The notes under the pieces: generated by a model
The model's input: only the letters and a program-made list of their open reading frames with translations
Told to the model about the DNA's origin: nothing
Databases searched by the model: none
Shown here: piece after piece, positions 21,810 through 33,224 of the stretch
Position numbering within the stretch: the first letter of the stretch is position 1
Layout: each line of letters opens with the position of its first letter
From: Rutidosis leptorrhynchoides
Taxonomy: Eukaryota; Streptophyta; Magnoliopsida; Asterales; Asteraceae
Assembly: GCF_046630445.1 (NCBI RefSeq)
Contig: NC_092338.1
Span: 147,383,501 to 147,447,500, forward strand
Reading direction: 5' to 3'
DNA length: 64,000 nt
Position numbers and translations under genes: made by a program

Positions 21810-24800
21810 TTACCAAAGTGATGATCTTGAGTTAAAATGAAGACCATCAAATCCAGGATCTTCGAATTCCGCAACCGCACCGCCACCAGAGGCAACCGCT
21901 TTGTCTTCGGTACCTGCGGTTCCTTCGGTTTCATCAATTTTGGGTGCATCTTCTGAAGAATTGGAAACACAAAATTTCTGTAGCCACCTATCAGTTTCCC
22001 ATAGGACATGCATTATGCTCTCACGTGACGAATAACCGTGGCTCTCAAACGGTAGGATGACTAGGCGAGAAAGGGCCCCATGGCCTTTTAAAGCATTAAA
22101 GAAACGATCCGACTGCATGGTTAACGTCCCTGAGTTATTGTCTTCTTCTCCATGGATAAGTAAGATGGGCTTCTTGATCTTATTGGCAGCCATGAAAGGA
22201 CTCATCTTGATATAAGTATCAGTCGCCTCCCAGAGTGTTCTATCCTCATTCTAGTCACCAAAAATGATCCCATTAAAAAAAAAAAAAAAAAAAAACGTTA
22301 ACAAAAATTAATTACATTTTTCTTCTAGCCGGTTTTCTGTCTAAAATCAAAATCTCACCTGAAATCCAAAAGGTGTAAGTGTTCTATTATAAGCTCCTGA
22401 ACGAGCAATTCCACAACAGAAAAGATGAGGGGCATGTGCCAAGAGATTTGCAGTCATGAATGCCCCATAAGAATGTCCCCCGATAGCAATCTTGTCTGGG
22501 TGGGCCACCTTCACAATATACAAGACATATCATATCATCATCATCATCATTTAAATGTGTTGCAAAAAAATTGATCCACTGAATTTCAAATAGGATCATA
22601 AAAAGACAAAATTACCCCACGGCGGATGACTTCCTCCACTGCAGCCTCAGCACTCCCAACAAGTTGCTCAACATAACTGGTGACAATAATTAATTTACAT
22701 CTTCGTATTGCAAAACTGTGAGAAATAGTCATTATTACAAAAATTTAAAAATCATCTACCAAAGATTACCTATCATTTGCTTCTTCCTTGCCCTCGCCAA
22801 TGATGGGAATTGTTGGTCCCGATAATATAGCGTACCTGCAAAAAATTAATAAAAAAGGTATAAGTGAGGTGATTAAATACAACGGGATACCAAGTATCAA
22901 AATGGAAAATGTAGCGATGAATAAAATGGAATGAGTCATTCTGACAAAATGGAAAATGTAGTGATTACGATATAGTAATAGAATGCAATTCCTTCTATTT
23001 TAACGAATAGAGCCTATGCAATATTACATAACCTCGTCATTTCGTTTCTTTATCATTCCATTCCATTTCATCCAATCAAATAGAGCCTATGCAATATTAT
23101 ATTATTAAGAAATAATCTAGGGTTACCTTCTTGCCAACCAAAGCAGTGGTGACGTTGGACCTATGCCTGCAAACTCATTAGGAGAACCACGAACTTGTCC
23201 AGCTGCTTCTTTGTTTTTAAACTCCCCGGGATACGACCAAACCAAACAAGGTAACGGGCCATCTCGTGAGGGATCATAACCGGGTGGTAGATATAAAGTT
23301 GCAGTAAGTTGAACCCCATCTCGTCTCTTGTATCGCACCATTTCTTTCTGTAACGAGGCCAACTGAGGGTATGGATGTGGGAAGTTTGTAACTTGACACG
23401 CTTTCTTTTCGGGCCATTTCTGAATGAAATATTGAGTGTTTTCAGTCTTCGATTCTTTGGACGTTAAAACCTTTAAATCATTCACATGCAAGTCTCCCTC
23501 AGTTTGGTCAGACATCAACGCCACAACACTCTCGTAATACTTCTCCTTGTCACTCTGCCATATTCTTTCCTTATCGCCCGTTTCTCTGAAATGAGTTGTG
23601 TCAGATAATTCTACTGTTACTGTTACTGTTACTGTTACTGTTACTGTTACTGTTACTGTTACTGTTACTGTTACTGTTACTGTTACTGTTACTGTTACTG
23701 TTACTGTTACTGTTACTGTTACTGTTACTGTTACTGTTACTGTTACTGTTACTGTTACTGTTACTGTTACTGTTACTATTACTATTACTATTACTATTAC
23801 TATTACTATTACTATTACTATTACTATTACTATTACTATTACTATTACTATTACTATTACTATTACCAGGGGCGGAGCCAGGAATTACAGTTAAGGGGGG
23901 CTTACTCTCTACAGGTCAATACAACAACGATATATAATTCCGCTATATGTGTTTTTACATATTAAAAAAATATATATTTCTTGTTAAATTTAAAGTAATT
24001 CCTACTTATATAAAATCGATTTATTAACAATCATTTGCAATACCCGATACACTTAATTAATAAATGAGACTCGAATACGTGATTTATAGTATTTCTTTTC
24101 TTTCAATATAATAATTGTCCATTACAAGTTCAATAAGTGTTAAGCTCATATAGTAAATTAGTAACTATGTTAAGTTAGACTAATAAAAAGTTGTTCTCCA
24201 CTTAAACCATCTTTATTGATTATTAAAAGTTCACATGCTAAAATATGAAGAGTTTAATTTAGATTAGTTCAGCAAAATTATGTTACTTTACATATTTATG
24301 ATAGAATATTAATTGACACAACTTTGAAGGTTACAATAGGGTATAATACAATAGTTGAGGGACTTAAATTGTATTTTAAGAAAATGATTGTCTCCCCCAA
24401 TTTATACCTGCAACTGGTTTTCATCAAACCCTAACTTAAAATTGTATCTTGAAAATTTTCCATGAAAATACCAACATATAACAGATAAAAAATTAACATT
24501 GGGGGTGGCTGAGCATCCCTCTATCCCTCTGCCACCCTACTAGCTCCGCCCCTTACTATTACTATTACTATTACTATTACTATTACTATTACTATTACTA
24601 TTACTATTACTATTACTATTACTATTACTATTACTATTACTATTACTATTACTATTACTATTACTATTACTATTACTATTACTATTACTATTACTATTAC
24701 TATTACTATTACTATTACTATTACTATTACTATTACTATTACTATTACTATTACTATTACTATTACTATTACTATTACTATTACTATTACTATTACTATT

Positions 24801-27800
24801 ACTATTACTATTACTATTACTATTACTATTACTATTACTATTACTATTACTATTACTATTACTATTACTATTACTATTACTATTACTATTACTATTACTA
24901 TTACTATTACTATTACTATTACTATTACTATTACTATTACTATTACTATTACTATTACTATTACTATTACTATTACTATTACTATTACTATTACTATTAC
25001 TATTACTATTACTATTACTATTACTATTACTATTACTATTACTATTACTATTACTATTACTATTACTATTACTATTACTATTACTATTACTATTACTATT
25101 ACTATTACTATTACTATTACTATTACTATTACTATTACTATTACTATTACTATTACTATTACTATTACTATTACTATTACTATTACTATTACTATTACTA
25201 TTACTATTACTATTACTATTACTATTACTATTACTATTACTATTACTATTACTATTACTATTACTATTACTATTACTATTACTATTACTATTACTATTAC
25301 TATTACTATTACTATTACTATTACTATTACTATTACTATTACTATTACTATTACTATTACTATTACTATTACTATTACTATTACTATTACTATTACTATT
25401 ACTATTACTATTACTATTACTATTACTATTACTATTACTATTACTATTACATAAGTATTATTTATTGCATTTTTATCAAGGATGCAAAAATCTCGGGGAG
25501 TACTCGGTCGGGACATTTTAGAGAGTACTCGGCAACTCGGCGAGTACTTGGATGGTGACTCAGTTTGACTTTGACCAATTTTGACCGATTTTCCCGAGTT
25601 TCAACCATTTTCCGAGTAATCCCGCGTTTTGGCCAACTTTTGACCAAGTTTGACCAAGTTTATATGAGTTTGACCGATTACTTTCGAGTTCTACAACACT
25701 GATTTTTGTTATTTTGGTAGTCATAGTTAATGTATATACGTTTAAAGTATAGAAAAGGACAAAGAAAGTGTTTGCAGTTCAATCAGCCCAACCCAATTCG
25801 TTTCGACAAGTATCATCAATACCCGTTTCAACCAGACATGACGCTTTGTACAGTCTGACATGCCAATCTTCCAATTTATAGTATAATTTAGGACTTACAT
25901 GTCAAACAGATCTAGGAAAGGTATGTTTCCTTCTGGTGTAGCACCATTTCCATTTAGTAAAAGGTATGTGCCTTGTTTATCTTCCTTTTTAAACTTGGCA
26001 ATAACATAAGTCCCAACAGGAGTTCTCCGCAACATAGGAGAACCAGGGTCAGAGTAGACATCTTCAGAGGATCGATCAAATAATAAACGCGAAGTCTCGT
26101 TGGACCCTGGGGAGACCAACCAGGTTCTTACACGTCGTGTTTTGTACCATGATTCATATATTAGTGCAAGTGAATCATCACCCCAGCTAATTCCTCTGCA
26201 AACATTGAAGAGTAAAATTTAGTGCACGTGGCATTGATTCATAAATTATTCTTATTATTTAATGAATGCCTGAATAATCAAAGAATCAAAATAAGATTCA
26301 TTTGTGCCAAACAATAAAAACTGATTACTAGTGACTCTGAAACGAAATAATCATCTAATCAATTTCAAATGTTCTGTCAAATAAGCCCTAACTTAATTGT
26401 AACATCAGTTAAATGTGTCCATATGTGATAAAGTACTTACCCATAACGAAGATCAAGCTTATAAAATATTGTTGGCTCTTCACCTTCAGGAGCATCAGCA
26501 GATTGTGTGTAGACTATATCACGAGGTGAAACTTCAACTTTGGCATCACCCCCGTCTTGTGTCTCCACCCTTTAATCAAACAACTATTTATAAGGATACC
26601 ATTTGACCCGGCCCGTTAACAAAGAACTATATACCCAAACCCACTTACACAAAATATACTTATTTTAAACAAAGTCTTGAAGTAAACATACCAGTAGAGA
26701 GTCGAAGGCTTATCCGCTCGCCAGTTTAATGATCGCATGCCTTTTCGAACACTATTAAACGCAATGGGAATATCCTCAGCAACAGGTAAATCACAAAGTG
26801 TCTTCAAAAACTTTCCCTCAGCTGACCACAAATCAATCTTTTTTGGGAATCTTCCACATGGAACGGTAAAAGAAAATGGTCTATGAATTGAACTAAGTAA
26901 AACATATTTATCATCAGGAGACGGATCTAGCGATGTATATATTGCCGGCTCGCCAAATAACTTTACAGTACCATCCAAAGAGACCAAAACAAGCTGTGAG
27001 GTGGCATAATATTCAAATAAATCTTCATCGTATTCATCTTTAAGTAGATCTTGGTACGTTCGAGCTTGAACGATGCTTTTCTGCTCGTTCGTTTGGATTT
27101 TTGGACCAGAGGGGACTAACGGTTTCTTTGGTGGGCTTCCTCGAGATGCCGGGATTGTACTAACTAAAAGAGTCGAACTATTCACCCACACATAACTGCA
27201 AGTCAAAAGAAAGATGGATTATTACCAAACAAGATGAACCAACTTTCAATTGATTAATTTCAATGAAGATGAGGCGAAAAATTCCACCCATTAATAGGAG
27301 TATTGTTCAACCACACATATCTGGATGTTTATGTTATGTTCGAACTCTGACGAGTCAAATGAATTAAAGAACGAAAAATTCGATTGAAAGGAAATGGGCT
27401 AAATGTTATACATATAGAAGCCAGTCAAAATGTATTGGACTTGACAAAAGTTGACAATTTTATTTTAAAAAGCAGTTTTTGTGATAATATTAAGCATATT
27501 AACTAGTTACGCCTATCATAAAGATAGGTTAAAAAAATGTTTGCAGGTCAGCCCAATTCAGCCTGTTTTAACTCGCACCAGAAACTACCCGTTTTAATCT
27601 TTTACCCAACCCGTCTGACTAGCTCATTTTGCCACCTTTACAGAAAATGGTCCATACTTATCGAAAACTGCATTGAGAAACACATCTGGTGACTGAAACA
27701 AGGGCCTAGCTTTTCCCGTCTCCACATCTGCAACCCATACTCTAAGCTTACTATCACCATCATCATCCTGCTCAGTTCATTCTTCATACGATTAAAAATT

Positions 27801-29500
27801 ACCATACAAAACTTTAACTCGAAACAGAGAGAATAAATAGTATCAGTATTACCTGGTCTTGCCGAATGCTGAACGCCAAATGCTTTCCATCAGTTGACCT
27901 TTTTAATAAGAAACAATGAAATTAAATCAGAACAGGTGAAATAGCACACCACAGTAGCATAATATAATAAACTAGAACAAGAATAAAATATGAAGGTTAC
28001 CAGGTAACAAAATTGAGTTTAGAACCTTCAGGAAAGCCATGTATCAATTTTTCGGGGCCTAATGTACCATCATCCTTTAACTCATGGATCCCAATACCAG
28101 TATAAAATGACCTACAAACAAAAAACAATATTTACTCATTCAATAATACATCAAAAACTTCAAAGTATTAAAAAGTGACTTGTATTACAGAATCCATAAA
28201 TGAAAACCCTCATCACTCACATCCTACTACGTGTATTCGCTTTCGCATCAATACGAACACCTCCAAGTTTTTCCTCTGGTTTTGCCAACTCGGACAATGG
28301 AGGTAAAGCTCTTCGCTTTAAAAACAAAATCTTATCTCTCAGTGGAGAAAACGATAAAGCTGGAAGTGGAGGTGCATCAACAATATCTCTAATCTCGGAT
28401 GGTGGAAGTCGATATCCACCGTTTAATCCTGGTCACAAACCACATTCAAAATAATTACCAGACTGTTAGTCCATTACAAACTCTATATACAATATCGCGA
28501 ATAATAAGACTTTATTTTTATTTTTTGAAAGGCAAGCTTGCATCAGCGTATCATTTATTTCAACGACACTCATCATTTGCACACACACACGCGCTTTCGG
28601 GCAGGAAACCCGAACCACACTCTGAGGATCCGACCCTTAAACCATCCCGAGGGGCAGGCGGGCCGGACGTTAGTCCCGGAGCGGGTCGGTAAAACCTTCC
28701 CTTTGGGCCACCTTCAAGGAATATATTTCAATTCCTAGAGCGGGTGACGAGGTTCGAACCCGAGACCTCTAGCCCTGCGAGTACACAAGTGTAACCGCGG
28801 TACCGCTGGACCGAAGATCCGTTGGTAATAATAAGACTTTATTAAACTAACAATAGATGTTAACTCTAAACTTAACTTATACTACAGTACTTTTTTAACC
28901 TTAGACTGAGAAATAATATAAATATATAATTTTGAGTTATGTGTTAAATCTAATTACATTACTCGTATTAAACATATGTATGTGAAAAGAAAAAGGAAAA
29001 AAAATAAACAAAAAATTAAGTGTATATATTCCTTTCTAGTACTAATTTTCTTTATTTAATTTAGAATTATTGTAATTGCAGCCCTTAGGAAGTTAGGGAG
29101 TGGTTATAATGAAAGTACAACTTCATATCACACAAATAAAGAATCAATAGTCAATAGTTGATAATTAAAAGTTGAACAAAAATCAATTTCATATTAGATT
29201 GAAATATATGAAAGTTATACCGTCATCATCTTCAAGTGAGAGTGAAGAGCCATTAGTTCCAGCAGCATCTTCGGTTGCGATTGCGGAAACAGGAACGAGA
29301 TTGTGTAATCGTGAAGACGACATGGATTGATTAAACGGATTATTTGAAAATTTTGAAGAAGATGAGATACGACAGCGTTTTGAGTGAAGAATAGGGGGAG
29401 AATAAGGAGTGAAAAGGTTTGGAGGAGGAGGAAGGAAAAATTGGGGAGAATTAGTTGGAGAAAAAAGAGAGAAACGGTGATAGACTTTATGTAATCGCAT
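21810..29500 (-). CDS. CGEP: Glutamyl endopeptidase, chloroplastic (prolyl oligopeptidase family S9D)
   Basis: Serine protease of the chloroplast stroma that cuts after Glu. Exons, in transcript order: 29500-29221, 28428-28221, 28111-28001, 27898-27853, 27767-27658, 27195-26692, 26569-26441, 26195-25899, 23585-23127, 22835-22770, 22676-22616, 22508-22359, 22250-21810. All introns are GT/AG and the sum is 2862 nt, an open frame of 953 residues, close to the size I recall for the Arabidopsis protein. The N-terminus (MRLHKVYHRFS, Ser/Pro/Arg-rich) looks like a transit peptide; the middle is the beta-propeller part. The C-terminal alpha/beta hydrolase has GGHSYGAF with Ser770, HGEEDNN with Asp844 and ESHGYS with His878. 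An acidic Gly/Ala tail follows. I chose 29500 as start because upstream in-frame Met codons precede no family-like sequence. Intron 8 (23586-25898) holds large microsatellites and a MITE; intron 1 holds a SINE. Confidence 0.95.
23613..23866. repeat. Hexanucleotide microsatellite (ACTGTT)n then (ACTATT)n
   Basis: About 27 perfect copies of ACTGTT (23613-23774) change abruptly to about 15 copies of ACTATT (23775-23866), inside intron 8 of the protease gene. The array is cut at 23866 by a MITE and resumes at 24555. Confidence 0.97.
23867..24554. mobile_element. hAT-like MITE inside the microsatellite (688 bp)
   Basis: The left end is CAGGGGCGGAGCCAG and the right end is CTAGCTCCGCCCCTT; they are inverted repeats of each other with small changes. 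ACTATTAC flanks both sides (23859-23866 and 24555-24562), an 8-bp duplication as in hAT elements, although the repetitive target makes it ambiguous. The body is AT-rich and non-coding. Confidence 0.75.
24555..25450. repeat. Perfect (ACTATT)n microsatellite, about 149 copies
   Basis: About 896 bp of uninterrupted ACTATT with no substitution visible. It lies in intron 8 of the protease gene. Apparent dipeptide-repeat ORFs on either strand are artefacts of the period-6 repeat. Confidence 0.98.
25476..25690. repeat. ACTCGG-rich dispersed repeat fragment
   Basis: Rich in GAGTACTCGG, ACTCGGCGAGTACT and repeated TTTGACCAA/TTGACCGA words. It resembles 8936-9050, suggesting a dispersed repeat family of unknown class, here in intron 8. 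Confidence 0.45.
28517..28826 (-). mobile_element. tRNA-derived SINE in intron 1 of the protease gene
   Basis: On the minus strand it starts near 28826 with a tRNA-like promoter: a box-A-like GGTCCAGCGGTACCG and box B GGTTCGAACCTCG (28752-28764 region). It runs to an A-rich tail at 28517-28528 (T-run on the plus strand). A perfect 17-bp target duplication AATAATAAGACTTTATT flanks it at 28500-28516 and 28827-28843. It is antisense to neither exon and looks intact. Confidence 0.88.
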
Positions 29501-29774
29501 TCTTATCACCGATCGAATCTCTCTCTCTTTGATTGACGTAACTTCCAATCTGATGACGTAATCCGATTTGCGAATTTTATAATTTTTTTGAGTGTTGAAT
29601 TGAAATTGCAATAGTGTACTAGTAGAGAGTGTGATATAAATAGTTGTTGATTCGTGATTGTGTTTCGGTACCTGTTTTTTTTTAATCATAGTCTGTTGCT
29701 ACTCACCCGATGTCAACCCGATAAAAGAAGATATTTATGAATGGGAGAGTATATATTTAAAATAACACTAATAT

Positions 29775-29854
<80 letters not shown>

Positions 29855-30185
29855 GGGGGATGATTCTCACACACACTTTTTTGATCCTCACACACTAATT
29901 GAGTATTATTAGAAGAGTAAAAGGTTAAAATAGGTGTGTGAGAATCAAAAAAGTGTGTGTGAGAATTATCCCCTTAATAATAATCATAATCATAATAATT
30001 ATAATTATATATACCCTCCATAAAACTATATGAATATTACGAGTAAGAAATTTATAATCGTAGCTCTAAAAGCAATCCTTAAAATTCTAAGAAATACATT
30101 TTTTTAATTATACTTTTGTTACCCTATACTCCGTATACTATTAGCTACCTGTAATTTAGTTGTTTTCTTCACAAAAAACCCTTAA
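29501..30185. other. Upstream region of the protease gene
   Basis: Contains the presumed promoter and leader of the minus-strand protease gene, with a GA-repeat just before the ATG (29516-29532 as CT on the plus strand). It also holds a (TAA)n microsatellite at about 29776-29853 and a small MITE at 29855-29974. The remainder is AT-rich with no gene. Confidence 0.5.
29855..29974. mobile_element. Short MITE with ~40-bp terminal inverted repeats
   Basis: The left arm (GGGGATGATTCTCACAC then ACAC and a T-run, GATCCTCACACAC) is mirrored by the right arm ending GTGAGAATTATCCCC with few mismatches, leaving about a 40-bp centre. It sits in a (TAA)n stretch, so TAATAATAA flanks both sides and the true target duplication length is ambiguous (3 or 9 bp). 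The order of 120 bp and the long arms would fold into a single hairpin RNA. Confidence 0.75.
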
Positions 30186-30746
30186 ACGACATTTGCTACG
30201 CTTATATATAAAAAAAAAAAAAATATTTGTACTCAAACAGAACAGCGATTCTAGATGATAACATCCCACCGCCATTACTTCTTCCTCACGATTTCACCTT
30301 CGTGGATGGCGATGGCTTGCGCTATTTTACCTCCATTGTCGTTACTCCCTTACAACCCCTATCTCTGTATTTTATATTCCCTATACATGCTCACCTTCAA
30401 CCAACCGATTTTGATCTCTCTGTCGTTGTTGGTGATTGAAGATATTAGGGTTTCAATCTGTTGTAGAACCCTAGTTTCTGTTAAAGGAACGACGTTCCAA
30501 ATTTAGGAACGACGTTCTAAATGAAGGAACAACGTTCCAAAACCAGGAACGACGTTGTGATCAAGGGAATTGGTTAATAGTGAACATAACGAGTTAGAGG
30601 CCGTTTCAGGAACGACGTTGTCACAAAAAGGAACGACGTTCTTAATTAGGAACGACGTTCGATATGCAGGAACGATGTTCCTGTGTCTGAGCTGTGTTTT
30701 GAACCCATTTTTAAAGGGGTTTTAAATGGGGGCAAGTTGGTCTTTC
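30186..30746 (+). mobile_element. Old host gypsy LTR element, fragment 1 (left of copia)
   Basis: Joining this fragment across the copia insertion (CTTTC), then 38950-38969, then across the next insertion (TTATA) gives continuous sequence into 42887, which shares leader sequence and layout with the LTR at 6465-8663. It contains two arrays of four GGAACG-A-CGTTCC-type palindromes (30486-30681). The left boundary is uncertain. Short ORFs near 30227-30904 show no similarity I recognise. Confidence 0.55.
30486..30681. repeat. Eight phased palindromes GGAACGACGTTCC
   Basis: Copies start at 30486, 30506, 30526, 30546 and 30609, 30630, 30649, 30669: two groups of four, about 20 bp apart within each group. 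The consensus GGAACG-A-CGTTCC is palindromic around a single base; some copies carry a substitution in one arm. Confidence 0.9.
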
Positions 30747-31664
30747 TGAAGGTATTTCGTATGCCCGAGAGACATATTAAATTAATGTGGCTAATGTGTT
30801 ATGATCCAAGTCGGGTCATACTCAATAACAAGCTTACCAACACTTTATATGTATTTATTTTAACGGTTGGATTGTTAAATAAATACGCGACACTTGAACT
30901 TTAGAAAAATCTATTTTCTAAATAATAATCACTTGAGATAAATTATTTGGATAATTTATATATGATGTGGATTTAATTATTTATAGGTTTAAATAATTAT
31001 GTTATGTTATATTTTATAAAATGGTTTATAAAATTATTGCAAGTAACAAATACATGTTTATTTTATACAAGTTTTATAAAATTATTACAAGTTTTATAAA
31101 ATCATTCTTGTTATAAAATAATGGATGGTGGGCAGATTTTGGAGCCCCAAGAAAGTCTATCACATGCTTATTCTTGTTGCTTTCCATAACACAATTCCAC
31201 ATATACATGTCCTTTGACTAGTAGCAAGACATACATGCAATTATACATCAAAATTCTGCACAAAACTCTCCTAAAACCCAGCTGAATTTTGTGGCCTTTT
31301 GGGAGGAAGAAAGGGTTCTTCATTTGGTTATTGCAAGCTCAATTCAAGTGTTATTAAATCCTAACCAAAGGCTAGGTGTTGGTGCAAAATCTTGGGGTAT
31401 TTCTCCTTGAGGTTTCATCACTTTGAAGCTCCATTCTTCATCATCTTCATCATCTTTTTTTGAACTAACCCTCAACTAGCTTGAGGAGGTATAAACTCTA
31501 AACCCACTCTTAGTTTATAAGTATGTTTCACAACTTGATCCTTATTGGGATTTAACTTTAATTGGTTAAAGATTTACAAGTTTCAAAATGGTAATCTACA
31601 TGCTTCCGCTTTCTTAATTCTTAAAATGGTTTAAGTATATTTTGAACTTGTTAAAATCCCAACA
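30747..31664 (+). repeat. 5' LTR of the copia element
   Basis: 918 bp, TG...CA ends, identical to 38027-38944 apart from seven substitutions that I counted by eye. Confidence 0.97.
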
Positions 31665-31679
31665 ATGGTATCTAGAGCC
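31665..31679 (+). other. Primer binding site of the copia element
   Basis: ATGGTATCTAGAGCC begins one base after the 5' LTR. It matches the initiator-methionine tRNA primer site (TGGTATC then AGAGC) of plant copia elements with one extra base. Confidence 0.85.
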
Positions 31680-33224
31680 GAAGTTGATGGAATATGCTTC
31701 GAGATGATTTATTAAACCCACTATAATTTTGCATTCTATGAACATGCATGAAGTAGAATGTAAAATTTTCGGTTTTGGGTGGTTTGTCATTTTGGCCAAA
31801 ATCACTTGTGATTCTGCATTCTGTATTGTCATTCTGTATTGTCAATCACTTGTGATTCTGTACTGCCAATCACTTGTGATTCTGTACTGCCGATCACTTG
31901 TGATTCTGTACTGCCGATCACTTGTGATTCTGTACTGCCAATCACTTGTGATTCTGTACTGCCAATCACTTGTGATTCTGTACTGCCAATCACTTGTGAT
32001 TCTGTATTGCCTATCTCTTATGTAGTTAAAGTTCACAATCTAAGCCTTGACCTTATGTTTGGTTGCATGCATGGTTGATTGATATTTATTCAATTGGTTT
32101 GTAATAATATTTATTCATTTGGCATGTAATAATTCATTTGGTTATGTAATTTATTTTATATTTGGTATGTAAAATAGATTAGGTTGTAATTTCATTTTTT
32201 AGACAAAATGTATTAGGATATATTTTGTAAAATGATGAAGAATGATGAAGACTTGAAGAACACATGAAGAAGCATTTGGATGCAAGGTTAAGTGGGAGAT
32301 TTGAAATCCCCTACTTTGTGTAATTACCCCTTACCCGGTGGCATTTTGTTTTCGGCTAAACAAAATGCTTACCAAAAGGCTTGATTGTGAACATGTTGTT
32401 TTGCATGCTTGGTTGTTTTGTATGATTATGTGGATTGTATGTTTGTATGCTACAAGTTAATCACACAAGTCGACAACTAGAAAATGGCAATTTAATTGGT
32501 TAAATTATAACATTATTAACGACATGCAAAACGTCAATTTAAATGGTTAAATTAAAAATGGCTAAAAGGACATTAATAATCGGTTATTAAGAACATGATA
32601 AGGATCATATATATATAAAATGGTTTATAGACATGAAAATGGATTTTCATAAGAACCATACACTAAATGCATGTTGGTGTATGGCATAAAAGTTTTCTCA
32701 AACTAGAAATAATGAAAACTTAAAATCCCTTTAACACACTAGGTTAACAAGTTTAAATGCCATCCTATTGTATGACACTTAGACGTATTAAGGAACTTAT
32801 AATGGGATAAAGGTCACATAACCGTTATGAGCAAACTAATATGATTAAGGTAAATTTCGCACACTTGTGGGATAAAGGTCACCTAACCACTTGTATGTTA
32901 AGTTTACATGTCTAAACAAGTAGGACGACTTGATTTGGAAATCATGAACTTAGGGTCACCGAAGCATGATGAACAAATAGGCGTTGATGGGATAATATGT
33001 CATGCAAAAGGATTGCATGATCCCATAACTTAGAAGTTGCAAAAGGATTGCAATTGTCATATAATGACTACCTAGCTAAATCAAATGACGGGATAAAGGT
33101 CACCTAACCGAAATTTGGTTTACCGTTGGATTCTAAAATTTAATATATATATCAATTGGATTTAAAGGGTATTGATTGTTAAATTTAAAATCGATACTTA
33201 AATGAACTTTGTTAAATTTTGTAG
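31680..33224 (+). other. Long copia leader with 24-bp minisatellite
   Basis: About 1.5 kb between primer site and gag start with no convincing gene. At 31845-32014 there are seven tandem copies of a 24-bp unit (ATCACTTGTGATTCTGTACT then GCCA/G). Each contains the inverted repeat ATCAC-TT-GTGAT. Degenerate partial units precede it from 31801. A GGGATAAAGGTCACCTAACC-like phrase recurs at about 32812, 32871 and 33091. Confidence 0.8.

Noticed and set aside
23596-25516. Long ORFs encoding poly(Val-Thr), poly(Leu) and poly(Val-Ile), including one of 331 codons on the minus strand
   Set aside because: They are translations of a period-6 microsatellite that lacks stops in several frames and lies within an intron of the protease gene.
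28200-28692. Plus-strand ORFs opposite the first protease exons
   Set aside because: They mirror exon 2 and the SINE on the other strand; the minus-strand reading has correct splice sites and family similarity.
28745-28826. A minus-strand tRNA gene
   Set aside because: It has box A and B similarity only and is joined to a body and A-rich tail between 17-bp target duplications, so it is a SINE head.
31845-32014. CRISPR-like array of short repeats
   Set aside because: Units are directly tandem with no unique spacers, in a plant retrotransposon leader; it is a minisatellite.
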